Shown: positions 7,944 to 16,113 of the stretch, piece by piece | How the letters are laid out: the number at the start of each line of letters is the position of its first letter | Numbering within the stretch: position 1 is the first letter of the stretch | Assembly: GCA_046538375.1 (NCBI GenBank) | Contig: JBKHJA010000039.1 | Coordinates: forward strand, 1-21,761 | DNA length: 21,761 bases | Direction: 5' to 3' | Source: JBKHJA01 sp046538375 | GTDB lineage: Bacteria; Acidobacteriota; Aminicenantia; Aminicenantales; Aminicenantaceae | Made by a program: the position numbers and the translations under genes | Notes under the pieces: generated by a model | The model's database searches: none | What the model was told of the DNA's origin: nothing | The model's input: the letters and a program-made list of their open reading frames with translations, nothing else

Positions 7944-10900
7944 TTCTTGAAACCCGCTTCTCTTTTTTCTGCCAGTTCATAGACCAGGGGAATAAGGATT
8001 AAGGTCAAGAAAGTGGCCAGGATAAGGCCGCCCATGACAGATATGGCCAGAGGCTGCTGGAGTTCTGCTCCTCTCCCCAGGCCCAAAGACATAGGAAAAA
8101 GACCAAACACGGTGGTCACTGTGGTCATCAAAATGGGTCTCAGCCTCACCCGGCTGGCTTCCATGATGGCTTCTCTGAGGATCAGCCCTCTTTTTCTCAA
8201 TTGGTTGGTGTGGTCGATCTTCACGATAGCGTCATTCACCACTACCCCCGTCAGGACCACCATGCCCATAACAGAGATCACATTCAGAGTCTGCCCGGTA
8301 ATGAGCAGGGCCCAGACCGCACCTGTTATACCCATGGGCATGGTGAACAAAATCAAAAATGGATGACGCAGGGACTCAAACTGGGCAGCCATAATCATGT
8401 AAACCAGAAGCACGGACAGGGAAAAGGCGAAAGCCAAGCTTCGAAAAGACCTGGCCATCTCTTCCTGCTCCCCGCTTAAAACAGCTCTGTAGCCGGAAGG
8501 AAGGGAGAGATCATCCATCTTCTCCTTGATCCTGGGGACAACCTGGCTGATCTTGGCACCTCGAAGATTGGCAGTCAGAAGAACTTCTCTCCTCTGGTTT
8601 TCACGCCGGATTTCTCTGGGTCCTTTCACCATCTCGTATGAAGCCAGCTCTCTTAAAGGGATAAGGGTTCCTCCATGAGGAATCTGTTCATCCATGAGGG
8701 AATCAAGGTTTTCTCGAGCAGGCTCTTCCAAACGCACCAGTATGTCGTATTTTTTATCCAGCTCCCTGAACCTGGCGGCTCTTTTTCCTCTGACCGCATG
8801 GACAAGAAAATCGCTTACATGAGCCGGCGGAATTTCATATTTTTCCAGAATTTCTTTTTTTAGCTTTATCAAACATTCAGGCTTTCCTTCTCCAATATTG
8901 GTGTTTACATCTGTAATCCCTTCTATTTTTTTGAGTTTATCTTCCAGTTCTTCGGCTAGTTTGCCCAGCCTGAAAAGATCATGGCCTTTAATTTTTATTC
9001 CCACTTCTGCTGAGGCCAAAGCCATGAACTCGGTGAGGGTGGACTGTTCCTTATTCACTGAGAACTGAAGCCAGGGCAATTTTTGCGCCTTTTCCCTCAT
9101 ACCCCGGATGATCTGTTCAAGTTGAGATGGATGGTGAACCTTGACATAGACTTTTCCCGAGTTCAACGAGATCTCAGAATTAGTGTTTTCCAGACCGCCG
9201 ACTATACCAATGATAGAGAAAAAAGCTTTCACTTCTTCCTTTTTGTCCAGCCAATTCTCCATCCAAGAGACTGCCTCCGCGGTTTGTTCCAAAGAAAAAT
9301 CTGGGGGAGTTTTGAAAATTAATTCAAAGGAAGAAGCTTCGGGCTTGGGCATGAATTCACGGGGAATCCGTGTGAAAATGAGGATGGAAAGAACCAGAAA
9401 GGCCATAGACCCAGCCAGAACTTTTCCTTTATTTTCCAGGCACCAAAGCAGGAAAAAGTGATACCTGGAAGCGAATCTTTTATAAGCAAAATTGAACCCA
9501 TTAAATACATTTCTTAGAACAGAGTTGAAAGGGAGGCCGATGTAGTAAACTATCCATGAGAAGAGCTGAAGGATGAAGCTGAAAATATAATTGGAAGCAA
9601 AATAAGTAAATTTAAGTATAATATATAGAAAATATGTAATCCATAGGTAAGGATAAAGAAAATATTTCCATCCCGTTTTCTTCAGCTTCTCTTTTTTTTC
9701 CTCTTTTTTATGGAGGCCGCCTCTTCCTTCCGATTTCCTCTCCCATTTAAACTGCCTGGAGGCCATCATGGGAAGCAAAGTCAAGGAGACAACCAAAGAA
9801 GATAAAAGGGCAAAGCACACAGTGAGGGCAAGGTCCTTGAACAGCTGGCCGGCCACTCCATGCACATAAATAACCGGTAGAAAAACAGAAATGGTGGTTA
9901 AAGTGGAGGCAGCCACTGCTGCGCCCACTTCTTCAGTGCCGATAAAAGCAGCTTCCGCAAGACTTCTGCCCTGGCATCTGTGTCTGAATACACTCTCTGA
10001 GACCACAATAGAATTATCAACCAGCATTCCCACTCCCAGGGCCAGCCCACCCAAAGACATGATATTCAGAGTGATCTTCTGGAAGTAAAGAAGATTGAAG
10101 GTGGCAATAATAGAGATGGGAATAACTATGGCGATGATGAGTGGAATTTTAATATCTTGGAGAAAAACGAACAAAACCAGAAAGGCCAGGATGGCGCCAT
10201 AGATAATGGCCTTGAGCACTGAGGAGATGGCATCCTCTATATATTTTGCCTGCTCATAGACCACCGCAATATCAGCCTGGGGATATTCCCGCTTTAATTC
10301 TTCCAGGACCTGGCGGGCTGTGTTGGTGACCTGGACCGTGTTTGCTCCCCATTCCTTGCGGACCAGAATCCCTATACTCTCTTTGCCATTCAGTCTGGTG
10401 ATTCCCTCCCGTTCTTTAGTGGACTCTTTGATCTGAGCCACATCTTCGAGCCTCACAATACCTCTTCCTTCTGTGGCTTTGAGGCTTATTTCTCCGATCT
10501 CTTTGACCTGTTCAAACTCCCCTACCACCCTCAGTGCATAATTGAATCTTCCTTTCCTGATTGTTCCTCCCTGCAGGTTGCGGTTAAAAGCCTCAATCCT
10601 GCCAGCGATGGCCTCTATGCTCAGACCATACAGAGAAAGAAGCTGGGGGTTCACATCCACATGAATCTCCCGCTTCACTCCCCCTGCTATCTCAGCCCAA
10701 CCAATGCCTTCCACCTGCTCCAGCCGAGGCTTGATGAGTTCTTCAGAAAATTCCTTGATCTCCAGAAGAGACCTCTCTCCTGATACGGCCAGGATCATGA
10801 TGGGTTTGCTCTGGGGGTTCAGGGGTATAATGGTTGGACTTTGGGCATCATCAGGGAGGCTGTGCCGCGTGCTGTCCAGCTTTTCTCTGGTATGGAGCAT

Positions 10901-11212
10901 GGCAAAATCCATATCCGTACCCCAGGCAAACTCAAGTGTCATGTACGAGACTCCTTCCTTAGAGACCGATTCCACCCGGCGCAGCCCAGGAATTCGACTT
11001 ACCGCTGCTTCAAGAGGTGAAGTGACCAGCGCTTCGACTTCCTCAGGAGCTACTCCAGGATATTGAGTCATCACCGAAAGGCGCGGATAGCTGATATCCG
11101 GCAGCAGATCCACACCCAGCTTCTGCAAAGACACAAAGCCAAAAAGCACCATGGCCAGAAAAAACATAAAGGTGGCCACAGGCCTTCGGATGGAGAGCTG
11201 GGTAATATTCAT
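7940..11212 (-). CDS. RND family efflux permease (first of a tandem pair) with enlarged TM6-TM7 linker
   Basis: The 1090-residue inner-membrane exporter of the AcrB/SwrC type is about 50-60 residues longer than usual. Seen: TM1 at about residues 12-30; LPDISYPRLSV at the start of the porter domain; GGLALGVGMLVDNSIVV in TM4 (Asp399-Asn400); and TM10 with GVVVNDAIVKIDH, where Asn-Asp stands at the place of the AcrB Lys. The extra length lies between TM6 (ending near 485) and TM7 (starting near 598). It is a Lys/Glu-rich stretch followed by about 45 strongly hydrophobic, Tyr/Phe-rich residues (516-560) that could form two further membrane helices. The DNA there is AT-rich (about 9560-9670). The ATG at 11212 has only a weak GGG-type ribosome binding site. 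This is the first gene of the RND-RND-adaptor unit, with no TolC-like gene beside it. Confidence 0.94.
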   Translation of the reverse strand: MNITQLSIRRPVATFMFFLAMVLFGFVSLQKLGVDLLPDISYPRLSVMTQYPGVAPEEVEALVTSPLEAAVSRIPGLRRVESVSKEGVSYMTLEFAWGTDMDFAMLHTREKLDSTRHSLPDDAQSPTIIPLNPQSKPIMILAVSGERSLLEIKEFSEELIKPRLEQVEGIGWAEIAGGVKREIHVDVNPQLLSLYGLSIEAIAGRIEAFNRNLQGGTIRKGRFNYALRVVGEFEQVKEIGEISLKATEGRGIVRLEDVAQIKESTKEREGITRLNGKESIGILVRKEWGANTVQVTNTARQVLEELKREYPQADIAVVYEQAKYIEDAISSVLKAIIYGAILAFLVLFVFLQDIKIPLIIAIVIPISIIATFNLLYFQKITLNIMSLGGLALGVGMLVDNSIVVSESVFRHRCQGRSLAEAAFIGTEEVGAAVAASTLTTISVFLPVIYVHGVAGQLFKDLALTVCFALLSSLVVSLTLLPMMASRQFKWERKSEGRGGLHKKEEKKEKLKKTGWKYFLYPYLWITYFLYIILKFTYFASNYIFSFILQLFSWIVYYIGLPFNSVLRNVFNGFNFAYKRFASRYHFFLLWCLENKGKVLAGSMAFLVLSILIFTRIPREFMPKPEASSFELIFKTPPDFSLEQTAEAVSWMENWLDKKEEVKAFFSIIGIVGGLENTNSEISLNSGKVYVKVHHPSQLEQIIRGMREKAQKLPWLQFSVNKEQSTLTEFMALASAEVGIKIKGHDLFRLGKLAEELEDKLKKIEGITDVNTNIGEGKPECLIKLKKEILEKYEIPPAHVSDFLVHAVRGKRAARFRELDKKYDILVRLEEPARENLDSLMDEQIPHGGTLIPLRELASYEMVKGPREIRRENQRREVLLTANLRGAKISQVVPRIKEKMDDLSLPSGYRAVLSGEQEEMARSFRSLAFAFSLSVLLVYMIMAAQFESLRHPFLILFTMPMGITGAVWALLITGQTLNVISVMGMVVLTGVVVNDAIVKIDHTNQLRKRGLILREAIMEASRVRLRPILMTTVTTVFGLFPMSLGLGRGAELQQPLAISVMGGLILATFLTLILIPLVYELAEKREAGFKK

Positions 11213-11652
11213 CTGCCCATGACTTGCTTGATGAATTTCCTCTTATTCCTGGCTCATGCTATTCATATAGACATAGAAATCCCCCTGAAATTATCATTGA
11301 AGCCCAGATTTTTTTGAAATATAAAGGAAAAGACAGGCGGGTTTTCAGGTATGTGGAAAAGAAATTCTATGGATCATTGATCATTAATATAATCGCAATT
11401 TTTCCTTTGTCATAGCGAGGTAGTGAGCACCGCGGCGATCTCATTTTATCTACTGCCAAGCACAGCGCTTTCATACTTGCGGGGTATTAGCAAAAAAATC
11501 ACATTTTCATGCGTGATGGGTGGTACACTCGCTATGGAAAATTAGTGAAATTGAATTGATATGAAGTGAATGCGAAAATGCACTGGGAGATAGGCGCAAA
11601 AAGATTATTGCGATCAGTCTAGCGTAAAAAGAAATTAAAAATTTTACCCTGG
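11213..11652. other. Intergenic region upstream of the efflux operon
   Basis: No convincing gene was found in these 440 nt. The stretch should contain the minus-strand promoter of the efflux unit, but I see no clear -35/-10 pair. It holds the dispersed-repeat-like sequence at 11408-11442. An 8-bp inverted pair ATCGCAAT / ATTGCGAT also lies near 11394 and 11606. Small plus-strand frames here lack ribosome binding sites and protein-like composition. Confidence 0.5.
11408..11442. repeat. Degenerate dispersed repeat (TGTCAT-GCGAG...GCGATCTC type)
   Basis: The 35-nt sequence begins TGTCATAGCGAGG and ends GCGGCGATCTC. It closely resembles the widespread bacterial repeat TGTCATTGCGAG...GCAATCTC that is scattered through intergenic regions of many genomes. 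Only one copy is seen in this window, so the assignment rests on recall of the consensus. Confidence 0.4.
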
Positions 11653-12216
11653 CTATTCTTTCTTTTCTTCTGGTGGCTGGGGAGGGGTGAGGGTAAAGCC
11701 TAACTGCTGCATCATCTCCAATACATTGTAGATTACCCATTCTTCCACGATCTTTGATTCTGCCATATGCATAAGAGAAATCCCGGAAATATTGATTTTT
11801 TTGCCTGTGGCCGGGAGCTCTCCCGCTGGAGAGCTGAGCGGGCCTGTGTTAGTGCCTGTCAGTGTCCAGCGTGCCATAACCTTATTGTCCTTGACCATAA
11901 TTTCATCGAAGGTTATGGTGAAGTCTGGAAAAGAAGTGCGCGCCGATGTGACCCAGTTCTCAACACCCTCCAGTCCTCTCAGATCTTCGGGGAAAGTAGA
12001 GCAATGCACCACCACTTCAGGTGCAAAATGCTTATCAATCATATCCATGCTGCCTTCATTCCACATCAATAAGACATCATCCATAAGGATTTGAGCCTCC
12101 TCCTCAGTGATGCCTTCGGGCACTTCTTCAGTGACCTGCTGCTGGCATCCAAAACTGACGCAGAGCAGCAAGGCCAGAGGAATAACCATGCCTAACTGAA
12201 AGAATGTCTTTTTCAT
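11653..12216 (-). CDS. SnoaL-like (ester cyclase type) lipoprotein
   Basis: I chose ATG at 12216 because GGAGG lies 6 nt upstream; the same frame could be read from 12309, but that part has no such signal. The 187-residue product begins with KK, a hydrophobic core and a Cys at residue 24 within SFGC. This fits a lipoprotein signal with a non-ideal lipobox, so the protein is probably membrane-anchored outside the cytoplasm. The mature part is one SnoaL/NTF2-like domain. It has WNEGSMDMIDKHFAPEVVVH, then GLEGVENWVTSARTSFPDF, then VMARWTLTGTNTG, and ends with VEEWVIYNVLEMMQQLGF. Known relatives include polyketide cyclases and many uncharacterised proteins; catalysis cannot be assigned. It is a single-gene unit between the efflux operon and the DUF4438 gene. 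Confidence 0.85.
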   Translation of the reverse strand: MKKTFFQLGMVIPLALLLCVSFGCQQQVTEEVPEGITEEEAQILMDDVLLMWNEGSMDMIDKHFAPEVVVHCSTFPEDLRGLEGVENWVTSARTSFPDFTITFDEIMVKDNKVMARWTLTGTNTGPLSSPAGELPATGKKINISGISLMHMAESKIVEEWVIYNVLEMMQQLGFTLTPPQPPEEKKE

Positions 12217-12250
12217 TTTGTCCTCCTTCCGCATTTGTATCTTTATACAT

Positions 12251-12279
12251 ACTTTAATGACAAAAGGATTCCATGTCAA
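12251..12279 (-). promoter_or_regulatory. Sigma70-type promoter of the SnoaL-like gene
   Basis: On the minus strand TTGACA (12274-12279) is followed after exactly 17 nt by TAAAGT (12251-12256). The predicted start of transcription, near 12244, leaves a leader of about 28 nt that includes the GGAGG site before the ATG at 12216. The perfect -35 and ideal spacing support it; the -10 matches four of six consensus bases. Confidence 0.6.
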
Positions 12280-12438
12280 ATTACCCGTCAATTGTGGGAG
12301 CATTTTCAAAACCGTGATGAGTATAAATATATACTGATTGAAATAAATTTGACATTTTATATCGACCTTATTAATCTTTTCCTGAAATTTATATTAACCT
12401 TGATTATTCACGAGTCGAGGTTGCCGTAGATACGAGGC

Positions 12439-12479
12439 ACAGGACACGCAGCTGTGGTTATCCACCGCAAGTGTCCTGT
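12439..12479. repeat. Intergenic stem-loop with perfect 9-bp stem
   Basis: ACAGGACAC (12439-12447) pairs perfectly with GTGTCCTGT (12471-12479). The 23-nt loop contains a small inner hairpin, GTGG-TTAT-CCAC (12454-12465). The flanks are imperfectly complementary for roughly 12 more bases. No T-run follows, so it is not a standard terminator. It could be a REP/MITE-like hairpin or a structured leader. Confidence 0.5.
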
Positions 12480-12677
12480 AACGAAGTAGATGCGGAAAGA
12501 TCGGCTCGCCCAGAGGGTAAAAAAGGCCGATTTAAGATGAAATAGAATGACAAAGTTTAAGAAATTTGCTTTCTTTACGTACGCCTCAAGGAATTCTCTT
12601 AAATGATTCATGCTATTTGTGATATAAAAAGTATTGGCCTCTTTTATGAATAATCCAGGTTAAAGAAAGGAGAAGGT

Positions 12678-14540
12678 ATGAGGAAAAAATTTTTATTCCT
12701 GCTTGTCGTCCTGTTTTGTATCGCCCTTATCGTTCCCCACACAAATCTATCCGCAGACCAGTCTAAACAACAAGCCATATCAACCAATAAGGACAAGCTG
12801 CTTACCATTGCGGTTCAAGGTCAAATAGCACCTGCCCAGCCCGCCAGATCCTATACCACAACCTGGGATGGGAAGCCCAAGATGGCCGTTGGCATCGGCG
12901 GTATCAATTATAACCTGAAAATCGGAGATAAAATCTTCGGCTGGGCTTCTGCTGATAGGGCCACTGTGGGTGTGGCAGCAGTTGGAATGGGGGAAGACCG
13001 GCGCAGAGATGCCTGGCACACTTTTGCTTCTGTAGGCAACCAGGCAAAAATTCTGAGCGGCAGGGCTAAAGGGGAAAAAGGAATTGTCATAGGCAAATTC
13101 TGGAACTACGTGCTGCTTCATTTCGAGGATGATGTCCTGGAAAAGCTGGCCATCGGTGACACTATTCAGGTAAAAGCATGCGGGGTCGGCCTTGAGATTG
13201 AAGGGTTCAAGGATGTTTTTGTTCACGGCCTGGCCCCTGATCTATTGGAAAATCTGAGCATCAGGAATGTGGATGGTAAGCTCGAGGTTCCGGTGGTTAA
13301 AGAAATACCGGCCGAGATCATGGGCCAGGGGTCAGGAAGCTCAAGCCTCTACGGCCACTGGCATATCCAAACCTGCTACCCGCCTGACATCAAGAAATAC
13401 GGTCTGGACGAGCTTCGATTCGGGGATCTGGTGCTCTTGAGAGATATCCAGACTGACTACGGAAAGGGGTACTTTAAAGGAGGAGCAACCGCAGGCATCG
13501 TCAGCAGCGGGCCCAGTGATATTTCAGGTTTGGGTATAGGAGTAACACCCGTTCTATCCTCAAGAGCTGGCAAGTTAAAGGCACGGATTGATCCCACAGC
13601 AAACATGGGAAAGTTTCTGGGAATAAAGATGAAACAATCTCCTCCTAAGACAAATCCAGCACCTTTGAAGACCAACAAGGACAAGCTGATCACCACTGCT
13701 GTCCAGGCTGTTGTGCAGCCTGCTGGCACACGGGGATATTCAACCACCTACGATGGCAAGCCAAAGCTCAGCATCGGAATGGCTTCCATCAATTACACCG
13801 TCTCCCTCGGGGATCCCGCTTATGGATGGGCCAGTGCAGACCATGTGGAACCTGATGTCACTGTTCAAGGCCGGGATCGATCTTCTCCCTCCGAATGCGC
13901 CATAGCCATCCTTGCCTGTATCGGCAACCAGGCGGAAGTCATCTCAGGGGAAGCTAAGGGCACCAAAGGGATCTACATCGGCAGACACGCCGGCTCTGAC
14001 GATCTTGTCTGGTTCCCAAAAAGCGCTGTTGAGAAACTTGCCCTGAACGATAAAATCCAGATCAAAGCCAGAGGGGTAGGACTGAAGATTGAGGGTTTCG
14101 AAGAAGTCAGAGTGAACAAGCTTTCTCCCAGACTGCTGGAGAACATGGGGATATCCATACAGGATGATCAACTGGTCGTCCCTGTGGTGATGGAAATTCC
14201 GGGCCATATCATGGGCTCGGGAATAGGGGGGCCTTTCATAGAATACATTGATTACGACATTCAGACCACCTGCCCGGAAGTGGTGGAGAAATATAACCTG
14301 AAAAAACTGAAACTGGGGGATCTGGTGGCCATAAAAGACCACTACGACTATTACGGACGGGGAAGATACGAAGGGGCTGTGACCATTGGTGTGTGCATCC
14401 ACGGATGGAGCGATTTTGCCGGACACGGCCCGGGCCTGAATCCTGTTCTGAGTGCCCTGCCGGGCAAAATAAAGACCACCATCGATCCAAACGCAAACAC
14501 TGCCTACTATCTTGGTATCAGAGCCAAACCAGGCCAATGA
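12678..14540 (+). CDS. Exported tandem DUF4438 protein
   Basis: The 620-residue protein has an N-terminal signal peptide (RKK, hydrophobic core to about residue 20, likely cut after LSA at 26), so it acts outside the cytoplasm. The rest is two homologous units of about 290 residues. NKDKLLTIAVQ (37) matches NKDKLITTAVQ (333); IGGINYNLKIGD (73) matches MASINYTVSLGD (368); GNQAKILSGRAKG (120) matches GNQAEVISGEAKG (416). The NYxxxxGDxxxGWAS pattern followed by DHVEP is, to my recollection, typical of DUF4438, a family with structural data but no known function; members are normally one unit long and lack a signal peptide. Unit 2 keeps His389-Val-Glu-Pro, His555, His575 and GHGPG (His583). Unit 1 has Arg94, Ile257, Ser277 and Leu285 there. 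Strong ribosome binding site AAAGGAGAAGG. It appears to be monocistronic. Confidence 0.85.
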   Translation: MRKKFLFLLVVLFCIALIVPHTNLSADQSKQQAISTNKDKLLTIAVQGQIAPAQPARSYTTTWDGKPKMAVGIGGINYNLKIGDKIFGWASADRATVGVAAVGMGEDRRRDAWHTFASVGNQAKILSGRAKGEKGIVIGKFWNYVLLHFEDDVLEKLAIGDTIQVKACGVGLEIEGFKDVFVHGLAPDLLENLSIRNVDGKLEVPVVKEIPAEIMGQGSGSSSLYGHWHIQTCYPPDIKKYGLDELRFGDLVLLRDIQTDYGKGYFKGGATAGIVSSGPSDISGLGIGVTPVLSSRAGKLKARIDPTANMGKFLGIKMKQSPPKTNPAPLKTNKDKLITTAVQAVVQPAGTRGYSTTYDGKPKLSIGMASINYTVSLGDPAYGWASADHVEPDVTVQGRDRSSPSECAIAILACIGNQAEVISGEAKGTKGIYIGRHAGSDDLVWFPKSAVEKLALNDKIQIKARGVGLKIEGFEEVRVNKLSPRLLENMGISIQDDQLVVPVVMEIPGHIMGSGIGGPFIEYIDYDIQTTCPEVVEKYNLKKLKLGDLVAIKDHYDYYGRGRYEGAVTIGVCIHGWSDFAGHGPGLNPVLSALPGKIKTTIDPNANTAYYLGIRAKPGQ

Positions 14541-14717
14541 AGTCCTGCTCTTACTAAAGGGATGGGAATCACTTTCTTGTCGGAAAACCTGAACACAGAG
14601 TGAACGATTGAATGCTTGGTTAGAAAGTAAATCTCTGCATACATTGATTGCCTGATCAGGATCTCCTAACTCAACCACTGCTGTAGTAAGTTCAATTTCA
14701 ATATTTTTAAAAGAAAA

Positions 14718-14747
14718 TTGACAAATACAATATTATGAGTTTATTTA
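14718..14747 (+). promoter_or_regulatory. Possible promoter of the diguanylate cyclase gene
   Basis: A perfect -35 hexamer TTGACA (14718-14723) is followed after 18 nt by TATTTA (14742-14747), a weak -10. Alternatives such as TATAAA at 14748 are spaced too far. It lies 60-90 nt upstream of the coding region in an AT-rich stretch, where chance hits are likely. Confidence 0.35.
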
Positions 14748-14806
14748 TATAAAAGAAACCAAAACATAATAAAAAGGGGAAAATCATTTTAAACACAAAA
14801 GACCAT

Positions 14807-16087
14807 TTGAGAAGACTCATAGATAATACGCGCGACGTTATCCTTGAAATCGATTTAAAAGGTCAATTTATCTTCGGAAACCGCTCTGCTGAACGCTTAA
14901 CAGGTTATAAGCTTGAAGAACTTTTAAAAATGAACATGAGGGATTTGATCACACCCTCCCATATCCATAAAGTAGAATCACGCCTTAATATGCGAAAAAA
15001 GGGAGAAGAAATAAAAGAACCTCTCCAATTAGAAATAATACGAAAAGACGGAAAGCGAGTCCCTTTGGAAATAATAACCAGCCCGGTCATAGAAGACAAT
15101 AAACTTGTGGCTGTGCAGGGTGTAGCGCGGGATCTAACAGAATACAGACAAATGGAAGCCGAGTTAAAGGAAGCTGAAAACCGATGGAGAGCTTTGTTTG
15201 AGCGCTCTATGGATTGGGTATACATTCACGACTTAAAAGGAAATTTCATTGACGCCAATCCTCCGGCATTAAAAGGCCTTGGATACAAAAAGAAAGAAAT
15301 CAAGAATTTAACTTTCAAATCTTTATTATCATTAAACCAGCTTCCTAAAGTCTTTAAGGCAATTAGAGAATTGAAGCGAACAGGAACACAAAAAAAGATT
15401 ACCAGGTTCAAGCTGAAACGAAAAAATGGCAAACACATATTCGTGGAGACCAAAGCATCAGTGATCCATCGAAAAGGAAAACGCCGGTATGTTTTGGGAA
15501 TAGCCAGAGATGTTACAAAAAGGACTCAAATGGAAAAGGAGTTGAAGGAGGTAAATAAGAAGCTTAAAGTGTTGGCTTTAACTGATGACCTCACAGGGCT
15601 GTTTAACCACAGCGCGGTTGTAGAGAGGTTTAAAAATGAATTAGAAAGAGCTATGCGTCAAAAAGAGCCAATCTCTTTAATAATGGCGGATTTGGACCAT
15701 TTCAAAAAGATAAATGATAAGTACGGCCACCTTGTTGGGGACCAGGTTCTTAAAGAGACTGGCAGATTTATAAAGGACTCTTTCCGCTCATACGATGTAA
15801 CAGGCCGCTATGGAGGAGAAGAGTTTCTTATAGTGATGCCAAATACAAGACAGAAACAAGCCAAAAATGCCTCAGAGCGCTTAAGAAAAAAGTTTAAAAA
15901 TAATCCCTTAAAATTTGAAGGAAAAGAGATCAAAGTTTCAATAAGTATAGGATTGACCACCTCTATGCCTCATAAAGACCACCTTGATGCAGAGACCTTG
16001 ATGAAGCAGTCTGACAGTGCTCTTTACAATGCAAAACAGAAGGGCCGGGATCGAGTTGAGGTATACGAATGTGGACAAAACGACTAA
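14807..16087 (+). CDS. PAS-PAS-GGDEF sensor diguanylate cyclase
   Basis: The 426-residue cytoplasmic protein would make cyclic di-GMP from two GTP in response to a signal sensed by its PAS domains. Seen: PAS 1 (about residues 1-118, with ILEIDLKGQFIFGN and GVARDLTEYRQME); PAS 2 (about 125-245, with DWVYIHDLKGNFIDANPPAL and GIARDVTKRTQME); a short helical linker; and a GGDEF domain (about 258-422). That domain has DDLTGLFN, MADLDHFKKINDKYGH, GGEEF at 336-340 and the inhibitory I-site RSYD at 327-330. An active, product-inhibited enzyme is therefore expected. There is no membrane segment. The start is uncertain: TTG at 14807 is the first ordinary start codon but lies 27 nt from the only ribosome binding site, AGGGG (14775-14779). 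That site is ideally spaced for an in-frame ATT at 14786, which would add seven residues. Confidence 0.92.
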   Translation: MRRLIDNTRDVILEIDLKGQFIFGNRSAERLTGYKLEELLKMNMRDLITPSHIHKVESRLNMRKKGEEIKEPLQLEIIRKDGKRVPLEIITSPVIEDNKLVAVQGVARDLTEYRQMEAELKEAENRWRALFERSMDWVYIHDLKGNFIDANPPALKGLGYKKKEIKNLTFKSLLSLNQLPKVFKAIRELKRTGTQKKITRFKLKRKNGKHIFVETKASVIHRKGKRRYVLGIARDVTKRTQMEKELKEVNKKLKVLALTDDLTGLFNHSAVVERFKNELERAMRQKEPISLIMADLDHFKKINDKYGHLVGDQVLKETGRFIKDSFRSYDVTGRYGGEEFLIVMPNTRQKQAKNASERLRKKFKNNPLKFEGKEIKVSISIGLTTSMPHKDHLDAETLMKQSDSALYNAKQKGRDRVEVYECGQND

Positions 16088-16113
16088 AAATGACTCAGTT
16101 TGATTGACTCAGG

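Larger units (their letters stand above)
12217..12677. other. Intergenic region between divergent SnoaL-like and DUF4438 genes
   Basis: The 461 nt carry the SnoaL promoter (12251-12279), the stem-loop at 12439-12479, and the ribosome binding site AAAGGAGAAGG just before 12678. A weaker inverted pair, ATCGGC / GCCGAT, lies near 12500-12536. TATAAA at about 12623 could be a -10 for the rightward gene, but no matching -35 is evident. No coding signal was found. Confidence 0.5.

Noticed and set aside
8013..8479. Overlapping plus-strand frames (117 and 92 codons) inside the first RND gene
   Set aside because: They are antisense to TM-rich RND coding sequence. The residues are those expected from the complement of hydrophobic codons.
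12780..13226. 148-codon minus-strand frame under the first DUF4438 unit
   Set aside because: It is a shadow frame: the sense strand carries the aligned repeat motifs.
13944..14678. 244-codon minus-strand frame under the DUF4438 gene
   Set aside because: It is antisense to strongly conserved duplicated coding sequence, has no ribosome binding site and has shadow-like composition.
16091..16112. Direct repeat TGACTCAG-TTTGAT-TGACTCAG after the diguanylate cyclase
   Set aside because: Only two 8-bp copies are present, with no link to a promoter or a known site; treated as chance.
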